5,945 nucleotides of DNA, taken from assembly GCA_049340005.1 (NCBI GenBank), contig JBMPIY010000021.1. One strand, given 5' to 3'. Both the position numbers and the translations under genes were made by a program. Of this stretch, positions 1 to 5,936 are shown in pieces. The stretch is from CAXBDP01 sp963974465. GTDB taxonomy: Bacteria > Bacteroidota > Bacteroidia > Cytophagales > Cyclobacteriaceae. Position 1 is the first letter of the stretch. Every line of letters starts with the position of its first letter. A model generated the notes under the pieces. The model made no database searches and had not been told where the DNA came from. It saw nothing but the letters and a program-made list of their open reading frames with translations.

Positions 1-893
1 TTGTTCTGTGTAGCAACCACAAGTGCAAACTCGGTCGCATCCACTCCATTCCCTCTTACAAAAATATACTCCTGACCAATCGCATTTTCCGGAATAATTT
101 GATCAGCTCCAGCATCTTGATTTCCTATTACAGAAGGTTGCACATGCATGGAGCCCACATTAACAGCGATATTCTTATTAGAACTTATTGAAGCTCCTAA
201 CCACCCGTCAATATTAGCTGGATTTGCAGCCGATTGAATCGTTTCTAATACGTAGGTTTCTCCCGCATCCAGACTCACTGTAATAGAATTATCGGTCAAC
301 CCTATCGGATCAGCGCCCAACCTAAAGGTTACAGCAGGATCATAGCCAAAAATCGTTACCGTTGTATTATCTTCTGTGGCCATTATTCCCATGGTTGTAT
401 TCAAAAGACTGTAACTGGTACCTCTATTGGGGACTCCTCCCCATTTGAAAGCAGTACCTAATGCTTGCCGACCTTTGGATACGATGGAGGTAGCTTGAGA
501 CGGAGACCTCCCACGAAAATTCACGTAAAACTTCTCTCCTCCGGCAGACTCAAAACGGAGACCCGAGTTACTTAATACAATTCCCGTATTTGCATCAGTT
601 ACCAATGTAATATCATTATTGCCATCTGCTAAAGCAAATGTTCCACTACTTGTATTGGATATGGAAATGCTTGCTATTGGCGTGGTATTAGTACCTTGAT
701 AGACATTGACATTAAAAGGCGTAGTCTCTGGAGTTGAAAGAACAACGTTCTGCTGGATTATAGCAAAGGTATTGGGATCAACGCCACCTGCTCTCTGTTT
801 TAAAGGTGGCATATAATGCACATCGCTTAATTGTGCATAAAGGCTGAAACTGGAACAAAAAATGAAGAGGGTAAGCAGTAAATGTCTTTTCAT
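1..893 (-). CDS. Secreted surface protein with IgGFc-binding-type N-terminal domain, partial (C-terminus beyond left edge)
   Basis: The frame is open from an ATG at 893 to the window edge, giving 297 codons without a stop, so only the N-terminal part is seen. Residues 1-20 (MKRHLLLTL... ending SLYA) form a signal peptide, with likely cleavage before Gln21. The mature protein starts QLSDVHYMPPLKQ and contains LSTPETTPFNVNVYQGTN, SNSGLRFESAGGEKFYVNFRG, GTAFKWGGVPN, MGIMATEDNTTVTIFGYDP and, near the edge, QIIPENAIGQEYIFVRGNG. This order of motifs matches what I know as the IgGFc-binding-protein N-terminal domain common in Bacteroidota exported proteins. Such proteins are often very long and usually end in a gliding-motility-associated or T9SS C-terminal domain, which cannot be checked here. 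Role inferred: cell-surface adhesin or structural protein. It lies 219 bp downstream of the 70-residue mini-gene on the same strand and may have its own promoter in that gap. No clear Shine-Dalgarno precedes the start, which is normal for the phylum. The reading frame is certain; the domain name is from memory of the family. Confidence 0.85.
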   Translation of the reverse strand, partial: MKRHLLLTLFIFCSSFSLYAQLSDVHYMPPLKQRAGGVDPNTFAIIQQNVVLSTPETTPFNVNVYQGTNTTPIASISISNTSSGTFALADGNNDITLVTDANTGIVLSNSGLRFESAGGEKFYVNFRGRSPSQATSIVSKGRQALGTAFKWGGVPNRGTSYSLLNTTMGIMATEDNTTVTIFGYDPAVTFRLGADPIGLTDNSITVSLDAGETYVLETIQSAANPANIDGWLGASISSNKNIAVNVGSMHVQPSVIGNQDAGADQIIPENAIGQEYIFVRGNGVDATEFALVVATQN

Positions 894-915
894 AGAATGG
901 TCAAAGGATTAGTCA

Positions 916-947
916 CAAGTATAACCACTCTTTAGAATTTCTCCAAA
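916..947 (-). promoter_or_regulatory. Possible Bacteroidota-type promoter for the IgGFc-domain gene
   Basis: On the minus strand the sequence TATACTTG (923-916) matches the phylum's -7 consensus TAnnTTTG at all but one fixed position. It is preceded, after a 20-bp spacer, by a TTTTGG stretch (about 949-944) that fits a TTTG/TTG -33 element. The box lies 22 bp upstream of the ATG at 893, so the leader would be very short. This is a pattern match only, in AT-rich DNA where chance matches are easy. Confidence 0.35.
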
Positions 948-1060
948 ATTGAATTGATTTAGATATAGATTTAACTAGATCAGCACTTTACTTTTTAATT
1001 TCTAAAATTGCCCTCAATTATTAGAGATTAATAAATTAATCTTTTTAAGATAGTATTTAC

Positions 1061-1100
1061 TTTAATCAATTGGTCAAAAATCGACAACACATTGATTAAA
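1061..1100 (-). terminator. AT-rich inverted repeat after the 70-residue mini-gene, possible weak terminator
   Basis: TTTAATCAAT (1061-1070) is the exact reverse complement of ATTGATTAAA (1091-1100), giving a 10-bp stem with a 20-nt loop, 12 nt beyond the stop codon of the mini-gene. The stem has only two G:C pairs and is not followed by a uniform U-run on the minus strand, so an intrinsic terminator is only one possibility. A protein-binding site or chance are others. Confidence 0.25.
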
Positions 1101-1112
1101 ACATTTGAACTT

Positions 1113-1325
1113 CTAAGATTTTCTTCGGTTTTTCTTTTTCTTCGCTCTCTGATCTTTTAGTTTCTTAGCACCATAAACAGCTCCTGCGCCAAGGAGTAAG
1201 CTTAAGCCACCATCTATCGGGTTGTCCAACACGTCAGGCGTAAAGCTCGGCGGGCCGCCAAAGGTTTGCGCATAGCTGAGAAGAGATAGAAATAAGAGGC
1301 TGAAGGTAAGTATAGCTATTTTCAT
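1113..1325 (-). CDS. PID-CTERM-like mini-protein, copy A (70 aa)
   Basis: This short exported protein is almost entirely targeting signal. Residues 1-19 (MKIAILTFSLLFLSLLSYA) are a signal peptide, with cleavage expected before Gln20. A short linker follows (QTFGGPPSFTPDVLDN, 20-35), then the motif PIDGG (36-40), a hydrophobic stretch LSLLLGAGAVYGA (41-53) and a strongly basic tail rich in Lys and Arg (54-70). Motif, membrane segment and basic cluster in that order resemble exosortase or CTERM-type sorting tails; I recall a Bacteroidota class named PID-CTERM with this signature. No sorting enzyme is encoded in the window. The protein is 37/39 identical to copy B (5730-5936) from Gln20 onward, but their signal peptides differ. 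It starts 76 bp after the giant T9SS gene with no promoter box I can see between them, so co-transcription is plausible despite the hairpin at 1356-1380. The function of the mature peptide of about 51 residues is unknown. Conservation between the copies makes it a real gene. Confidence 0.88.
   Translation of the reverse strand: MKIAILTFSLLFLSLLSYAQTFGGPPSFTPDVLDNPIDGGLSLLLGAGAVYGAKKLKDQRAKKKKNRRKS
1204..1277 (-). repeat. 74-bp near-identical island shared by the two mini-genes, copy A
   Basis: This segment matches 5818-5891 with 2 mismatches in 74 bp, including 47 consecutive identical bases at 1204-1250. It covers codons 17-40 of copy A, from the end of the signal peptide to PIDGG. The two mismatches are synonymous (codons 24 and 25). 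Identity falls off on both sides, so the island is much better conserved in DNA than the rest of the paired genes. Confidence 0.95.
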
Positions 1326-1355
1326 TTGTGATTGCTTTTTGCTTGGTAAAATATG

Positions 1356-1380
1356 GCGGGAGGATGGTCTACCCTCCCGC
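1356..1380 (-). terminator. GC-rich hairpin between the giant gene and mini-gene A
   Basis: GCGGGAGG (1356-1363) pairs exactly with CCTCCCGC (1373-1380) around a 9-nt loop. The hairpin lies 21 nt past the stop of the giant gene and 30 nt before the ATG of mini-gene A. On the minus strand it is followed by CATATTTT, a poor U-tract; on the plus strand it is followed by a better T-rich run (TTTCTTTTAG), although no plus-strand gene ends here. It could terminate or attenuate transcription after the giant gene, stabilise its 3' end, or separate expression of the two cistrons. Confidence 0.6.
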
Positions 1381-1401
1381 TTTCTTTTAGTTTTGTTATG
1401 T

Positions 1402-4400
1402 TTAGTTTACGATCAAGCGTTTTACAATCCGCTCGGTGCCATGCGTGATTTCTACTAAGTAGATCCCCTTGCTCAATTGACTTAGATTAATGTCAAGCTC
1501 CGATGTATCAGTGGTGAGCTTTTCATTGCTCACTTCTACGCCTGTCATTGAGACAATACGGATATTGGTAGTCGCTACATTGTCCGGCTTTTGGATGCTG
1601 ATCCTCACCTGCTCTTGTGCCGGATTCGGTAGTAAGTACGCTTGGAAGCGATGGTTACTCGGGTGGATACTGGTGATCACTTCTATGCCCATCACGAGAT
1701 CAAATCGGTGGCCTTTGCTGCTTGGATCGTCCGTTACCTCAAAGTCGTACGTTGTGCCTTTTTGAAGAGTGATGTATTCTTCCGTGAAACGATCATACAG
1801 TCTTAGCGTTCGGCCTTCTTCAAGGTCGAAGTCTGGTAAGCTAAGCGTGTACGCTCTTGCTGGACTGAGGATATGTAAGGGAATGCGGTTGATATTAGTC
1901 TCGGCTCCTTCGGATTCTTGGTAAGGACGAGCATCTATCGCCATCGCAAAGTCATCGGCACTTACAGTGAATAGGTTTACTTCCGGATTCGCCAGTTTCG
2001 TAGCATCTTCTGCGTCTTGGCTGGTGTTTGCTCCTGCTGCATTGAAGAAAACCATGCTTCGATCCCACCATTCACCTTCGCTACTTAAGACCATTTGGAT
2101 ACTATTGCTGCCATACTTACTCGCTTGTTCAGCATCCATACGTAGCGTACTGCCTGCCACGCTTTGAAGCGGTTCGTTGCTATTGACCTTGTCGGCTTCT
2201 TCTATTGTTAATGTTTGCGCAGCTGCTCCGGCTCTTACAAAGAAAGCGCCACCGGTGGGTAAAGTATACGTGGGATCGCCTGTAGCAAATGGTTCTGTTA
2301 AGTATGCTCCACCTCTACCAGCCGTGCCACTTGTACTCTCTCTTGGTTGCCAGATATAGAAGTTCGCTCCCACGGATACGCTTCTTGTTATCGCCTTCAA
2401 ATCTATCGCTGAGGGATATGGATTCCCAATTAAGTTGAAGTCACTTAGCCCGCCAGAAGGAGAAGCTGAGGTTAAATTAATCGTTTGTGTACCAGTATTC
2501 ACTTCGCCTTCCCACTCAAAGGTGACTGGATCTGGCGTATATTCTATATCATCAAAACTGCCGGCTTGGCCTTTTGAACCTCGTACCAATACTCTAATAC
2601 CTTGGTAACGATTCCAATTATCCGTCATAGACGTGAACGCTGTCCAACCTCCATCATTTTCCGTATCCGCATCGCCTTGGCTTGGATCATAATAAAAAGC
2701 CGATGGATTGTTCGTTGCTGTAGGCGTAAAGCCTGTGCCGCTTCCAGTAATATCAATCTTATCGCCTAGTTCACTTAAAGGAATGGCTGAGCTAAAAGGA
2801 TGACCCATAAAACGGAAGCTGCGGTTGCTGCCCATCAAATAACGCTCTTGTAACACCGTGCCAGTGATCGCACTTGTTCCTGTAAGGCTACCAATGTACG
2901 CGGTACCTGTGCCATCACTTTTGAGGATCAGTTTTCCTCCCGCTCCGATAGTGATATTGCTATCTTCGGTGATATCCAATCGGAAGCTGGGTGCCATCGT
3001 CAATGTCGCATTCGGCTCAATGGTAATGTTGCCCAATTCCATATTTGCATTAAATACTGGATAAGGCGTTGCGCTTTCTGGAATGATTATGTCTGCGCCT
3101 ACAGGTGGCATGCCGTTATCCCAATTACTTCCAACACTACCATCACCTGTTCCGCCTGACCAAGTATAAGAGGTCGGTGCAGCAATTACTAACCCTGGAA
3201 TAGGATTCACTGTTGAACCAGACCCAGGAGTGTCATAGTTAAAACTTTGCAAATAAGGATAGGAAATATAGCCTCCCGCAGATTCCTGGATTTGCCAAAT
3301 ACCTGTAGTTGCTGTAAAATTCCAATCGTTGGGAGTAATATCAGTAGTAAAAGTAGCCAAGCTCTTCATTTGAGCTGTGGTTTTTGCAACTCCTTTACCG
3401 GTATCACTTCGACCACTCGTTTCTGAATCGTAAAAACTATTAGTAACTGTTCCTGACCTAGAACCTATAAAACCACCAACTAGAGAACTCCCACTAACTA
3501 AACCAACACTATACGAATTTGTTGAACTACTACCTGAAAGGAGTCCACCAATTGCGCCTCCAACAAACTGACTTCCAGATACATTACCAGTACTATATGA
3601 ATTCTCTAGGACACTCTGCTCAAAATAACCGGCAATCCCACCAACCCAACTACTTGAACTACTAACGGTCCCCGAGGAAAATGAATTAGAAATAGAGGAG
3701 GTTCCAGCTGCACCAGACGGAGCGGCATCCATGTAACCAACTATTCCGCCTGTAAATCCACCATTACCACCCAAAACTGAAGAAAGTGAAAATGAATTAG
3801 AAAGAGTAGTGCCTCGCATAAAACCTACTATTCCACCCACATCCCTACTATTGAAATCGCCAACACCCCTTACGCTACCAGAAGTAGAAACCCATGCAAT
3901 CTGAGCATTTAAACTTAAACCAATTAATGAACCTACATATCGAAAGCCAATAACATTTGCATTGGTAAGACTAATTCTATTTATACTAGAAGAGCTTCCA
4001 CTTACTAGTCCAAATAAACCTACATAATTCAAAGTAGGCCTGTTGATCGTTAAACCAGATATTGTATAGTCTCCACCATTATAGGTTCCAGTGAATGGCC
4101 TATTACTAAAACTTGTTGCTGAAAATGGAACAGTAGTAGCTTTCCCAATAGGACTCCATCCCGCTCCACAATTCCAATACGCAGTAGAAGAAGCATCAAT
4201 ATTAGCAGTCTGCACATAGTGTGAAGCCCATCGACTTTCATCTTCTGAAATCCACTTTAAGTTGGCCAATGTAGCAATTTGATAAGGAGTTCCTAATGTT
4301 CCATCGCCAACAGTCGGTGCTACAGAAGCTATTTCGCCCATCAAAGATTGTAAGTACGGATACCCATTATTTAATCCAATACCACACATTGCCCATGTAG

Positions 4401-5292
4401 AAGTGAAATCCCAAGCATCTACTCCCAAATCTGTGGTAAAAGTAGCCAACGTTTTCATTTCGGCTGTGGTTTTTGGCACTCCCTTACCAGTATCATCACT
4501 CTGACCACTTGCCTCCGAATCATAAAAACTATTTACTATTGTTCCAGATGATACTATATTACCTATCAATCCACCCTGATTTGTAGCTGCTCCTCCTACG
4601 CTTCCTGTAGCATAGGAGTTATTCACAACTGAAGACCAAAGCTGTCCAACTAACCCGCCAGCATGTGAACCACTTGCTGTTATCGAAACTCGTGCATAGG
4701 TGTTGGAAATTGTAATAACATTAGCAAAACCAACAAAACCTCCAACGCGAGTTCTTCCTACTATACTTCCTGTAGCAAAGCACTCACTAACAATTGCCCC
4801 AGTATATCCAGAGCCTAATAAACCTCCTACAACATCTTGTCCAGTTATATTTACGTCAACTACTCCAAGGTTTTCAAGCGTTCCTCCATCTAAAGAATTA
4901 AATAATCCGATGCCAGAAGTTAAAGGGCGGTTTATAAATAAATCACTTATTACATAACCATCTCCATTATATACCCCAGTGAAATTATTTATCGGTAGCC
5001 AACCTTCACCGGCAAACCAACTGATGGTAGCCGAAGCATCTATGTTGGCGGTTTGAATAAAGTGATAACTTTGTCTAGTTGTGCGGTTCGGACTAGCCAC
5101 CACGACATCAGTCGCAGCAATCCAGTACAAATTTTGTAAAGTAGCAATTTGGTATGGATTGCCTGAGCTTCCATCGCCTGCCGCTGGGGCAGTTGCCGTT
5201 TGAGCATTAACTGTATGGTTAAAGCCTAAGACTAAAAGGAATAAGACAGCAAATACTAAATATTTGCAACAATTTGTAAAGGTTTTAATCAT
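1402..5292 (-). CDS. Giant GLUG-repeat cell-surface protein with T9SS type A sorting domain (1296 aa)
   Basis: This is a large exported protein, probably an adhesin or surface-layer component anchored or released by the type IX secretion system. Residues 1-30 are a signal peptide (hydrophobic core YLVFAVLFLLVLGF, cleavage VNA before Gln31). Two related modules follow. Module 1 (about 38-320) opens with DGSSGNPYQIATLQNL, carries TANIDAS and YNGDGYVISDL, has about four GLUG-type motifs (VGGLLGS, VGGFVGF, AGGLVGQ, GGLIGN) and ends in a SFYDSE...TGKG...FTTD unit and GYPYLQS. Module 2 (about 324-684) repeats this order with about six GLUG-type motifs. A W-rich, PEP-poor beta region (705-790; WSGG, NWDNG, LGNITIEPNATLTM) leads into RFMGHPFSSAI and FNLIGNPYPSAID motifs typical of Bacteroidota T9SS proteins. 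The C-terminal sorting domain spans about 1218-1296 (AYLLPNPAQEQVRISI, RIVSMTGVEV, GIYLVEI, VKRLIVN). The ATG at 5292 is the only good start: an in-frame TAG at 5337-5335 lies just upstream and the next Met is at residue 279. The start is bordered by a 21-bp stem hairpin. The ligand is unknown. Confidence 0.95.
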   Translation of the reverse strand: MIKTFTNCCKYLVFAVLFLLVLGFNHTVNAQTATAPAAGDGSSGNPYQIATLQNLYWIAATDVVVASPNRTTRQSYHFIQTANIDASATISWFAGEGWLPINNFTGVYNGDGYVISDLFINRPLTSGIGLFNSLDGGTLENLGVVDVNITGQDVVGGLLGSGYTGAIVSECFATGSIVGRTRVGGFVGFANVITISNTYARVSITASGSHAGGLVGQLWSSVVNNSYATGSVGGAATNQGGLIGNIVSSGTIVNSFYDSEASGQSDDTGKGVPKTTAEMKTLATFTTDLGVDAWDFTSTWAMCGIGLNNGYPYLQSLMGEIASVAPTVGDGTLGTPYQIATLANLKWISEDESRWASHYVQTANIDASSTAYWNCGAGWSPIGKATTVPFSATSFSNRPFTGTYNGGDYTISGLTINRPTLNYVGLFGLVSGSSSSINRISLTNANVIGFRYVGSLIGLSLNAQIAWVSTSGSVRGVGDFNSRDVGGIVGFMRGTTLSNSFSLSSVLGGNGGFTGGIVGYMDAAPSGAAGTSSISNSFSSGTVSSSSSWVGGIAGYFEQSVLENSYSTGNVSGSQFVGGAIGGLLSGSSSTNSYSVGLVSGSSLVGGFIGSRSGTVTNSFYDSETSGRSDTGKGVAKTTAQMKSLATFTTDITPNDWNFTATTGIWQIQESAGGYISYPYLQSFNYDTPGSGSTVNPIPGLVIAAPTSYTWSGGTGDGSVGSNWDNGMPPVGADIIIPESATPYPVFNANMELGNITIEPNATLTMAPSFRLDITEDSNITIGAGGKLILKSDGTGTAYIGSLTGTSAITGTVLQERYLMGSNRSFRFMGHPFSSAIPLSELGDKIDITGSGTGFTPTATNNPSAFYYDPSQGDADTENDGGWTAFTSMTDNWNRYQGIRVLVRGSKGQAGSFDDIEYTPDPVTFEWEGEVNTGTQTINLTSASPSGGLSDFNLIGNPYPSAIDLKAITRSVSVGANFYIWQPRESTSGTAGRGGAYLTEPFATGDPTYTLPTGGAFFVRAGAAAQTLTIEEADKVNSNEPLQSVAGSTLRMDAEQASKYGSNSIQMVLSSEGEWWDRSMVFFNAAGANTSQDAEDATKLANPEVNLFTVSADDFAMAIDARPYQESEGAETNINRIPLHILSPARAYTLSLPDFDLEEGRTLRLYDRFTEEYITLQKGTTYDFEVTDDPSSKGHRFDLVMGIEVITSIHPSNHRFQAYLLPNPAQEQVRISIQKPDNVATTNIRIVSMTGVEVSNEKLTTDTSELDINLSQLSKGIYLVEITHGTERIVKRLIVN
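3340..3441 (-). repeat. Internal duplication in the giant gene, copy 2 (module 2 end unit)
   Basis: This segment encodes residues 618-651, starting NSFYDSETSGRSDTGKG and ending LATFTTD. It aligns with 4429-4533 at about 82% nucleotide identity (18 mismatches in 102 aligned bases by hand), with one codon fewer: a single Asp in RSD-TGKG where copy 1 has two. It marks the end of the second GLUG module and shows the two modules arose by tandem duplication within the gene. Confidence 0.85.
3460..3942 (-). repeat. GLUG motif array 2 (about six degenerate repeats)
   Basis: Residues about 451-611 hold the motifs YVGSLIGL, DVGGIVGF, FTGGIVGY, WVGGIAGY, FVGGAIGG and LVGGFIGS at intervals of about 25-37 residues. 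They alternate with strands such as LSNSFSLSSV, ISNSFSSGTV, LENSYSTGNV and STNSYSVGLV. The pattern is that of GLUG repeats, expected to form a Ser/Gly/Asn-rich beta-solenoid. Unit length varies, and the repeats are degenerate at DNA level. Confidence 0.8.
4429..4533 (-). repeat. Internal duplication in the giant gene, copy 1 (module 1 end unit)
   Basis: This segment encodes residues 254-288, starting NSFYDSEASGQSDDTGKG and ending LATFTTD. It is the counterpart of 3340-3441, with one extra Asp codon. It closes the first GLUG module and is followed, as in copy 2, by a W-containing stretch and a YPYLQS motif. Confidence 0.85.
4555..4833 (-). repeat. GLUG motif array 1 (about four degenerate repeats)
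   Basis: Residues about 154-246 hold VVGGLLGS, RVGGFVGF, HAGGLVGQ and QGGLIGN at roughly 28-residue spacing. They alternate with VSECFATGSI, ISNTYARVSI and VNNSYATGSV. This is the shorter of the two GLUG arrays in the protein. Confidence 0.8.
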
Positions 5293-5337
5293 AGTTCTAC
5301 CTTGTATGCAATGAATATTGCATACAAGGTAGAACTA
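5292..5337 (-). promoter_or_regulatory. Perfect 21-bp inverted repeat (hairpin) abutting the giant gene's start codon
   Basis: Positions 5292-5312 are the exact reverse complement of 5317-5337, with a 4-nt loop (GAAT on the plus strand, 5313-5316). In the minus-strand transcript the last paired base is the A of the AUG itself, so the whole region normally contacted by the ribosome is inside the stem. An SD-like AAGG sits 7 nt before the AUG, also within the stem. The upstream arm begins with the in-frame TAG at 5337-5335. It could be a translational control structure, a palindromic protein-binding or recombination site, or the scar of a small palindromic element. The structure is certain; the role is not. 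Confidence 0.9.
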
Positions 5338-5729
5338 ATAATTTTATGTTAAACTACACCCGAAGCATCATCTTGAAAATACTTACCAAATATATTTTAA
5401 TATTTAATAAAATAATTAACAGTCAACCACTTAAAAATATTTTATTTCAACTATTTCTCACATAAGAGAGTATTTATTTTTCTTAATTTTTATATGTATT
5501 AATATAATTTTAGCATTAAATAGAAAACTTGAAAGTAAATGAATATCATAATTGTTTAGATAATTACCAAGTAATTAGTCATGAATGACAGTTTTTATGC
5601 AAATAATTTTTTCTGAATTTATGGTACTTGAATTCGTCTCTTCTATTTGAGTTTTCTGCTCTTTCTTTGGCAAGTTCTTTTGAAAAAGTACAATTGAGGC
5701 TAAACCGTATGAACAAGAAATATAAACTA
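5338..5729. other. AT-rich intergenic region with no credible gene
   Basis: About 390 bp of very AT-rich DNA lie between mini-gene B and the giant gene's leader hairpin. I see no ORF with coding character, no RNA gene and no insertion-sequence end. It holds the promoter box at 5387-5394 and a small perfect inverted repeat TAATTAC-CAA-GTAATTA (5561-5577), of unknown meaning, about 150 nt past the stop of mini-gene B. The region next to that stop (5690-5729) shows no clear terminator. Confidence 0.7.
5387..5394 (-). promoter_or_regulatory. Probable -7 promoter box of the giant T9SS gene
   Basis: Read on the minus strand the sequence is TATATTTG, a full match to the Bacteroidota primary-sigma -7 consensus TAnnTTTG. 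Transcription would start around 5380, giving a leader of roughly 90 nt that contains the whole 5292-5337 hairpin. No TTG is well placed for the -33 element; the nearest (5426-5424) is 29 bp away, longer than usual. It is the only full match I found in this gap. Confidence 0.5.
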
Positions 5730-5936
5730 TTACTTTCTCTTCCGATCTTTATTTGTCTTTCTCTTATCGCGTAACTTCTTAGCCCCATAAGCGGCTCCTG
5801 CACCTAGCAGTAAGCTCAAGCCACCATCTATCGGGTTGTCCAACACGTCAGGCGTAAAGCTCGGTGGCCCGCCAAAGGTTTGCGCATAGCTCACTGCGGA
5901 TAAAAACAATAGGCTGGTAAGTAGGATATATTTCAT
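5730..5936 (-). CDS. PID-CTERM-like mini-protein, copy B (68 aa)
   Basis: This is a paralogue of the 70-residue protein at 1113-1325, with the same plan. It has a signal peptide MKYILLTSLLFLSAVSYA (1-18, cleavage before Gln19), linker QTFGGPPSFTPDVLDN, PIDGG (35-39), hydrophobic LSLLLGAGAAYGA (40-52) and a Lys/Arg-rich tail (53-68). The mature proteins are identical for their first 30 residues, while the signal peptides and basic tails differ in sequence but not in character. Only 9 bp upstream of the ATG are in the window, so its promoter or upstream cistron cannot be seen. By analogy with copy A it may follow another large T9SS gene to the right. The nature of the sorting tail is inferred from motif order and from my memory of the PID-CTERM class; it could equally be a small inner-membrane-anchored peptide. 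Confidence 0.88.
   Translation of the reverse strand: MKYILLTSLLFLSAVSYAQTFGGPPSFTPDVLDNPIDGGLSLLLGAGAAYGAKKLRDKRKTNKDRKRK
5818..5891 (-). repeat. 74-bp near-identical island shared by the two mini-genes, copy B
   Basis: This is the counterpart of 1204-1277, with 2 mismatches in 74 bp. It covers the end of the signal peptide through PIDGG of copy B. In the 15 identical residues that follow the island (from the Leu after PIDGG to the Leu after KK, skipping the V/A change), 8 codons differ between the copies, against 2 of 24 inside it. Confidence 0.95.

Noticed and set aside
1490..3064. Plus-strand open frames at 1490-1765, 1967-2167, 2177-2359 and 2858-3064
   Set aside because: They lie opposite the well-supported 1296-residue T9SS gene, have no family resemblance, no start context and compositions expected of antisense translation of Ser/Gly/Thr-rich coding DNA.
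4050..4957. Minus-strand frame at 4050-4241 and plus-strand frame at 4700-4957
   Set aside because: Both overlap the GLUG arrays of the giant gene in other frames. Their apparent hydrophobic or Pro/Thr-rich character follows from the repeats' codons.
5292..5337. The inverted repeat as a transcription terminator or a fold-back sequencing artefact
   Set aside because: No plus-strand gene ends here and neither strand has a U-run after the stem. The flanks beyond the arms differ completely, unlike a fold-back chimera, and the adjoining reading frame is intact.
5579..5803. 74-residue minus-strand frame overlapping mini-gene B
   Set aside because: Its first third is out-of-frame mini-gene B, and the Lys/Arg/Asn-rich remainder has no recognisable motif, signal or counterpart after mini-gene A. 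It is most likely chance in AT-rich DNA, though a decayed small gene cannot be excluded.
1113..5936. The paired mini-genes as ends of a composite transposon around the giant gene
   Set aside because: The copies are direct-repeat coding genes with no transposase, terminal inverted repeats or target-site duplication visible. Conservation stops within the genes rather than at element ends.
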